From Nocardia caishijiensis NBRC 108228 (GTDB lineage Bacteria > Actinomycetota > Actinomycetes > Mycobacteriales > Mycobacteriaceae), in contig NZ_BDBE01000027.1 in assembly GCF_001612825.1 (NCBI RefSeq), positions 1-64,000 of the forward strand: DNA of 64,000 nt, read 5' to 3'. A program made the translations under genes and the position numbers. The notes under the pieces were generated by a model. The model saw nothing but the letters and a program-made list of their open reading frames with translations, was not told the DNA's origin and searched no databases. Shown here in pieces: positions 60,323 through 64,000 of this stretch. Within the stretch, counting starts at the first letter, position 1, and every line of letters starts with the position of its first letter.

Positions 60323-60341
60323 TAAGCCTAGGCTCACCTAA
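60323..60341. promoter_or_regulatory. IdeR/DtxR-type iron box 2
   Basis: TAAGCCTAGGCTCACCTAA also matches 15 of 19 consensus positions. The two boxes are 46 bp apart centre to centre, and this one is nearer the plus-strand permease gene. Confidence 0.85.
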
Positions 60342-60390
60342 ATATAGGTTACCCTCCTCGTAACCCGGTTCCATATGAGAAAGATTCCTG

Positions 60391-61389
60391 ATGAGAAGTC
60401 CGCGCTGGTTCGGCTGGTCGCTGACGGTCGCGTTGCTGCTCGCGGCCTGCCTGCTGAGCCTGCTGGTCGGCACGAAATCGATTCCGGTCGGCGAGGTCTG
60501 GCAGGCACTGACCAGCACCGCGACCACCCCCGACCACGTCACCGTCACCGAATACCGGCTGCCGCGAACGGTTCTCGGGCTGCTCGCCGGACTGGCCCTC
60601 GGCGTCGCGGGCTGCCTGATGCAGGGCCTCACCCGCAACCCGCTCGCCGATCCGGGACTGCTCGGCGTGAATGCCGGTGCGGCCTTCGCGATCACGGTCG
60701 CGGTCGGGTTGCTCGGTGTGGAAGAGATCACCTCCTACGTCTGGTTCGGCTTCGCCGGAGCGGCACTCGTGTCGGTGGTGGTGTACCGGCTCGGCACCGC
60801 GGGCCACACCGGCACCGACCCGATCCGGCTGACGCTGGCCGGAGTCGCCGCCACCGCCGTCCTCGGCGGACTCACCAAGGGCCTGATCCTGCTCGACCCC
60901 AAGGCTTTCGACGAGATGCGACGCTGGGACGCGGGTTCGCTCACCGGTCGCGGATTCGACATCATCGCGGGCGCCACGCCGTTCATCGCGGCCGGGCTGC
61001 TCATCGCCGCCGTCTGCGCGCGCTCGCTCAATGCCGTCGCGCTCGGTGACGATCTGGCCCGTTCCCTCGGCGTGCAGGTCAACCGGACACGACTGCTCAC
61101 CGCCCTGGCACTGGTGCTGCTGTGCGGAACCGCGACAGCGGCCGTCGGACCGATCGCCTTCGTCGGCCTCGCGGTTCCGCACATCGCCCGGTGGCTGGTC
61201 GGGCCCGATCAGCGCTGGATCTTCGCCTATTCGCTGGTGCTCGCGCCATTGTTGGTTCTCACCGCGGATGTCCTCGGCCGCGTCATCATTCGCCCCGACG
61301 AAGTTCCGGCCGGGCTGGTCACCGCGTTCCTCGGTGCGCCGATGCTGATCTGGTTGGCGCGCCGCTCGCGAGTGGGGGCAGCCGCATGA
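60391..61389 (+). CDS. Siderophore ABC transporter permease, FecCD type (first)
   Basis: 332 aa with about nine membrane helices; RLPRTVLGLLAGLALGVAGCLMQGLTRNPLADPGLLGVN is split here for length but the hallmark segment LMQGLTRNPLADPGLLG is visible near residue 75. Imports ferric siderophore through the inner membrane with the second permease and the ATPase. Start ATG at 60391 lies just after the iron boxes. The stop overlaps the ATG of a 35-codon micro-ORF. Confidence 0.92.
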   Translation: MRSPRWFGWSLTVALLLAACLLSLLVGTKSIPVGEVWQALTSTATTPDHVTVTEYRLPRTVLGLLAGLALGVAGCLMQGLTRNPLADPGLLGVNAGAAFAITVAVGLLGVEEITSYVWFGFAGAALVSVVVYRLGTAGHTGTDPIRLTLAGVAATAVLGGLTKGLILLDPKAFDEMRRWDAGSLTGRGFDIIAGATPFIAAGLLIAAVCARSLNAVALGDDLARSLGVQVNRTRLLTALALVLLCGTATAAVGPIAFVGLAVPHIARWLVGPDQRWIFAYSLVLAPLLVLTADVLGRVIIRPDEVPAGLVTAFLGAPMLIWLARRSRVGAAA

Positions 61390-61493
61390 CCGAATCGAAT
61401 CCTGCCCGCTCGCGACGGCTCGTGCGGTCACCAGCCGGGCGTGGCAACTTGCGTCAGCGCGCCGGGCGAACACGCGGGGAGGACGCAGCATGA
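61386..61493 (+). CDS. Arginine-rich micro-ORF bridging the two permease genes
   Basis: 35 codons. Its ATG overlaps the stop of the first permease by four bases (ATGA), and its TGA overlaps the ATG of the second permease in the same way. Opening MTESNPARSRRLVRSPAG; ten arginines. No membrane segment and no recognised family. Likely purpose is to carry ribosomes across the gap; whether the peptide itself has a function is unknown. Confidence 0.5.
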   Translation: MTESNPARSRRLVRSPAGRGNLRQRAGRTRGEDAA

Positions 61494-62593
61494 GACAGCA
61501 TTCGGTGGCGCCCACCGGCAGCAAGGCCGCGCGCACAACCGGCACGGGGATCGACTTCGGACGGGCCACGCTCGTGGTGCGGCTCGGTCCCCTCGGGCTC
61601 ACCGCAAGGATCGGCGTGCGCACCGTCGTCGTGTGCGCGATCCTGCTGCTGATCGCGGGCGCCACCGCCGTATTCGCACTGGGCAGCGGCGATTTCGAGA
61701 TACCTGCCCCGCGCGTGCTTCGCGCGCTGTTCATCGGTGACGAGCGCTTCGACCGGCTGGTCGTCTTCGATTGGCGGCTGCCGCGCATCCTGCTGGCGCT
61801 CGCCCTCGGCGCGGCACTCGGGGTGAGTGGCGCGATCCTGCAGTCGGTCACCCGCAACCCGCTCGGCAGCCCCGACATCATCGGGTTCAGCACCGGCGCC
61901 TACACCGGCGCGCTGCTGGTGATCCTGACTCTCGGCGGCGGTAGCTTCCAGACGGCGGCGGGCGCGATGGCGGGTGGCCTCGGCGCCGCGCTGGTGATCC
62001 ACCTGCTCGCCTTCCGGCACAACGTCACCGGGTTCCGGCTGATCATCGTCGGTATCGGGGTGAGTGCCATGCTCGCCTCGGTCAACACCTGGCTGATCAT
62101 GCGGGCCGATCTCGACGCGGCGATGTCGGCGGCGGCGTGGGGCGCGGGATCGCTCAACGGGCTGTCGTGGGCCCAGGTCACACCGACCATGATCGTCCTC
62201 GCGGTCCTGGCGCTGGCGCTGATCCCGGCCGCGCCGCGCCTGCGGATCCTCGAACTCGGTGACGACACCGCCCGCGCGCTCGGTCTCGACGCGAGCAGGG
62301 CCACCGGCTGGCTGATCGCGCTCAGCGTCGGATTCACCTCGCTGGCAACGGCTGTCGCCGGGCCCATCGCCTTCGTCGCCCTGGCGGCACCGCATCTGGC
62401 GCGCAAGCTCACCCGCACACCGTCGATCGCCCTGGCCCCGGCCGCGGTGATGGGCGCGACCCTGCTGGTGACCTGTGACTGGATCGCCCAGCACGCCTTC
62501 GCCCCGACCACCATCCCGGTCGGCATCGTCACCGGCTCGATCGGCGGCCTGTACCTGGCGTATCTGCTCGTCGCCGAAGCGCGACGGAAATAG
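61490..62593 (+). CDS. Siderophore ABC transporter permease, FecCD type (second)
   Basis: 367 aa with the same family core as the first (ILQSVTRNPLGSPDIIGFSTG). An N-terminal extension of about 45 residues precedes helix 1. GGGAGG lies eight bases before the ATG at 61490. Expected to pair with the first permease in a heterodimeric channel. Confidence 0.92.
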   Translation: MRQHSVAPTGSKAARTTGTGIDFGRATLVVRLGPLGLTARIGVRTVVVCAILLLIAGATAVFALGSGDFEIPAPRVLRALFIGDERFDRLVVFDWRLPRILLALALGAALGVSGAILQSVTRNPLGSPDIIGFSTGAYTGALLVILTLGGGSFQTAAGAMAGGLGAALVIHLLAFRHNVTGFRLIIVGIGVSAMLASVNTWLIMRADLDAAMSAAAWGAGSLNGLSWAQVTPTMIVLAVLALALIPAAPRLRILELGDDTARALGLDASRATGWLIALSVGFTSLATAVAGPIAFVALAAPHLARKLTRTPSIALAPAAVMGATLLVTCDWIAQHAFAPTTIPVGIVTGSIGGLYLAYLLVAEARRK

Positions 62594-62603
62594 GGAAAGC
62601 GAC

Positions 62604-63416
62604 ATGAACGACACTCACGCCGCGCGGTTGCGCGCCGACCAGGTCCGGCTCGGCTACAAGGGCAACACGATCAGCGAGCAGCTCTCCGTCGACATCCCGG
62701 ACGGCAAGTTCACGGTGATCATCGGCCCGAACGCCTGCGGCAAGTCCACCCTGCTGCGCGCCCTGGCCCGGCTGCTCGCCCCCGAATCCGGGCAGGTCCT
62801 GCTCGACGACAAGCCGGTGGGCGACTATCCGGCCAAGGAACTGGCCCGCCGGATCGGCCTGCTCCCCCAGACCTCGACCGCACCCGACGGTATCCGCGTG
62901 GCGGATCTGGTCGCGCGCGGCCGCTATCCCCATCAGACGCTGCTACGGCAGTGGTCGAAGGCCGATGAGGAGGCGGTCGCGGCGGCGATGGCGGCCACCG
63001 GAGTCGCCGAGCTGTCGGCCCGTCCGGTCGACGAACTCTCGGGCGGCCAGCGACAACGGGTCTGGATCTCGATGGTGCTCGCCCAGCAGACGCCCATCAT
63101 CCTGCTCGACGAGCCGACCACCTACCTCGACATCGCCTACCAGATCCAACTGCTCGACCTGTGCCGCTCGCTCAATCGCGAGTCCGAACGCACGGTCGTC
63201 GCCGTCCTGCACGACCTCAACCAAGCCTTCCGCTACGCCGACCATCTGATCGCCATGCGCGACGGGCGGATCGTCGCCACCGGCACTCCCGCCGACATCG
63301 TCACCTCGGACCTGGTCCACGAGGTGTTCTCGCTGCGCTGCCGCATCGTCGACGACCCGGAAACCGGGACGCCACTGGTGATTCCGCTGGCCGAGAACGC
63401 CGCACCGGTGCACTGA
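62604..63416 (+). CDS. Siderophore ABC transporter ATPase (FepC/FecE type)
   Basis: 270 aa. Walker A GPNACGKST (41-49), signature LSGGQRQRVW, Walker B IILLDEPTTYLD and the switch His in VLHDLNQ are all present, so it is a complete iron-siderophore importer ATPase. Follows the second permease by 10 bp. Confidence 0.95.
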   Translation: MNDTHAARLRADQVRLGYKGNTISEQLSVDIPDGKFTVIIGPNACGKSTLLRALARLLAPESGQVLLDDKPVGDYPAKELARRIGLLPQTSTAPDGIRVADLVARGRYPHQTLLRQWSKADEEAVAAAMAATGVAELSARPVDELSGGQRQRVWISMVLAQQTPIILLDEPTTYLDIAYQIQLLDLCRSLNRESERTVVAVLHDLNQAFRYADHLIAMRDGRIVATGTPADIVTSDLVHEVFSLRCRIVDDPETGTPLVIPLAENAAPVH

Positions 63417-63420
63417 AGAA

Positions 63421-64000
63421 ATGAGGAAAACCCCGCCCATGTTCACCAACCGCTCCTCGGGACGTCTCCGCGCCGCCCTCGTCGTTCCGGTGGTCGCGCT
63501 CGTCGCCGCGCTCGCCGGGTGCGGTGACTCGTCCTCCGAGACCGTCGACGCCGGACCGCGCGAGGTGCCCTCGGCGAAGGGTCCCGTCAAGGTGCCCGCC
63601 GACCCGCAACGCATCGTCGTGCTCAACGGCAACCTGGCCGGATACCTCTACGATCTCGAGGCGCCCGTCGTCGCGGCGGACCCGCGCCTGCTCGGTGTGC
63701 CGACCAAGCCGGGCGAGTTCCCGACCGGCTGGGCCGAGGACGCGAAAGCCCAGGGCACACAGGCTGTTCCGTCGGGCGACAACATCAACCTCGAGTTCAT
63801 CGCCGCCCAGCGTCCCGACCTCATCATCGGCGGCGGTCAGGGTTACCCCGGCCAGCAGTCGGTGAACGCCTACGACCAGCTCAGCGCGATCGCCCCGACG
63901 GTGCTGCTGCCGACCGAGACCACCAACTGGCAGGACCAGCTGCGCTTCATCGCCGCGACGGTCGACAAGCCAGCCAATGTCGACACCCTGATCGCCAACT
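63421..64000 (+). CDS. Ferric-siderophore-binding lipoprotein (partial, runs off the right edge)
   Basis: The first 193 codons of a periplasmic-binding-type lipoprotein. Signal peptide with lipobox LAGC, then PQRIVVLNGNLAGYLYDLEAP and QRPDLIIGGGQ, typical of the FepB/FecB fold. Starts at ATG 63421 or ATG 63439; the second gives a more usual signal length. The C-terminal half is beyond position 64000. Follows the ATPase by four bases. Confidence 0.92.
   Translation, partial: MRKTPPMFTNRSSGRLRAALVVPVVALVAALAGCGDSSSETVDAGPREVPSAKGPVKVPADPQRIVVLNGNLAGYLYDLEAPVVAADPRLLGVPTKPGEFPTGWAEDAKAQGTQAVPSGDNINLEFIAAQRPDLIIGGGQGYPGQQSVNAYDQLSAIAPTVLLPTETTNWQDQLRFIAATVDKPANVDTLIAN

Noticed and set aside
60340..60358. 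Third iron box before the permease gene
   Set aside because: AATATAGGTTACCCTCCTC matches the consensus too poorly compared with the two clear sites.

Overview
The window is high-GC chromosomal DNA from a mycolic-acid-containing actinomycete, most likely Nocardia or a close relative. The left 25 kb repeats the M. tuberculosis Rv1292-Rv1315 gene order: argS, lysA, hom, thrC, thrB, rho, rpmE, prfA, prmC, tsaC, wecA, atpI-like, atpBEFHAGDC, DUF2550, corrinoid adenosyltransferase, murA, then an rRNA leader. Two MspA-type porins near the right end imply a mycolate outer membrane. Unlike Mycobacterium, the ATP synthase b and delta subunits are separate genes. I see no insertion sequence, prophage, CRISPR array or clearly foreign island.

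Layout. 1-428: promoters and antitermination leader of an rRNA operon that lies off the left edge (minus strand). 429-24943: the conserved minus-strand core. It covers peptidoglycan and wall precursor synthesis (murA, wecA), F1Fo ATP synthase, translation (prmC, prfA, rpmE, tsaC, argS), Rho, and the aspartate-family amino-acid genes. 25034-29522 (plus): a DUF3105/DUF305 surface-protein pair, tRNA-Arg(CCG), a secreted or membrane NTF2-like protein, tRNA-Cys(GCA), a MarR regulator with a palindrome on its start codon, and an Hsp70-like membrane protein. 29523-40158: acyl-CoA metabolism (enoyl-CoA hydratase, 3-hydroxyisobutyryl-CoA hydrolase, fused isobutyryl-CoA mutase IcmF), an amidohydrolase, a secreted lipase, and a SWIM zinc-finger gene. 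40158-46523: an SNF2 helicase coupled to the SWIM gene, a lipoprotein HNH-type nuclease, a sulfurtransferase and a BenE-type transporter. 46574-50603: an Lrp/AsnC regulator divergent from a three-gene branched-chain 2-oxoacid dehydrogenase E1a-E1b-E2 operon. 50725-58828: membrane proteins, an SDR, a thioesterase, a divergent AraC/NmrA pair, two MFS transporters and an AAA ATPase. 58875-64000: an iron locus with two MspA porins reading left and a siderophore ABC importer reading right, separated by two tandem IdeR/DtxR-type iron boxes.

Two functional themes stand out. Branched-chain and propionate-type acyl-CoA metabolism is unusually well represented: 2-oxoacid dehydrogenase, hydroxyisobutyryl-CoA hydrolase, IcmF, and the adenosyltransferase able to supply its B12 cofactor. 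The iron locus appears to couple outer-membrane porins and inner-membrane siderophore import under one divergent iron-controlled promoter region, with a 35-codon micro-ORF bridging the two permease genes. Other unusual structures are a pair of inverted ~97-bp intergenic repeats flanking rpmE, start-codon palindromes in front of several regulators, and an ATP synthase c subunit that differs from M. tuberculosis at the bedaquiline-contact positions. Start codons are stated with reasons; family names come from reading motifs by eye, not from a database search.
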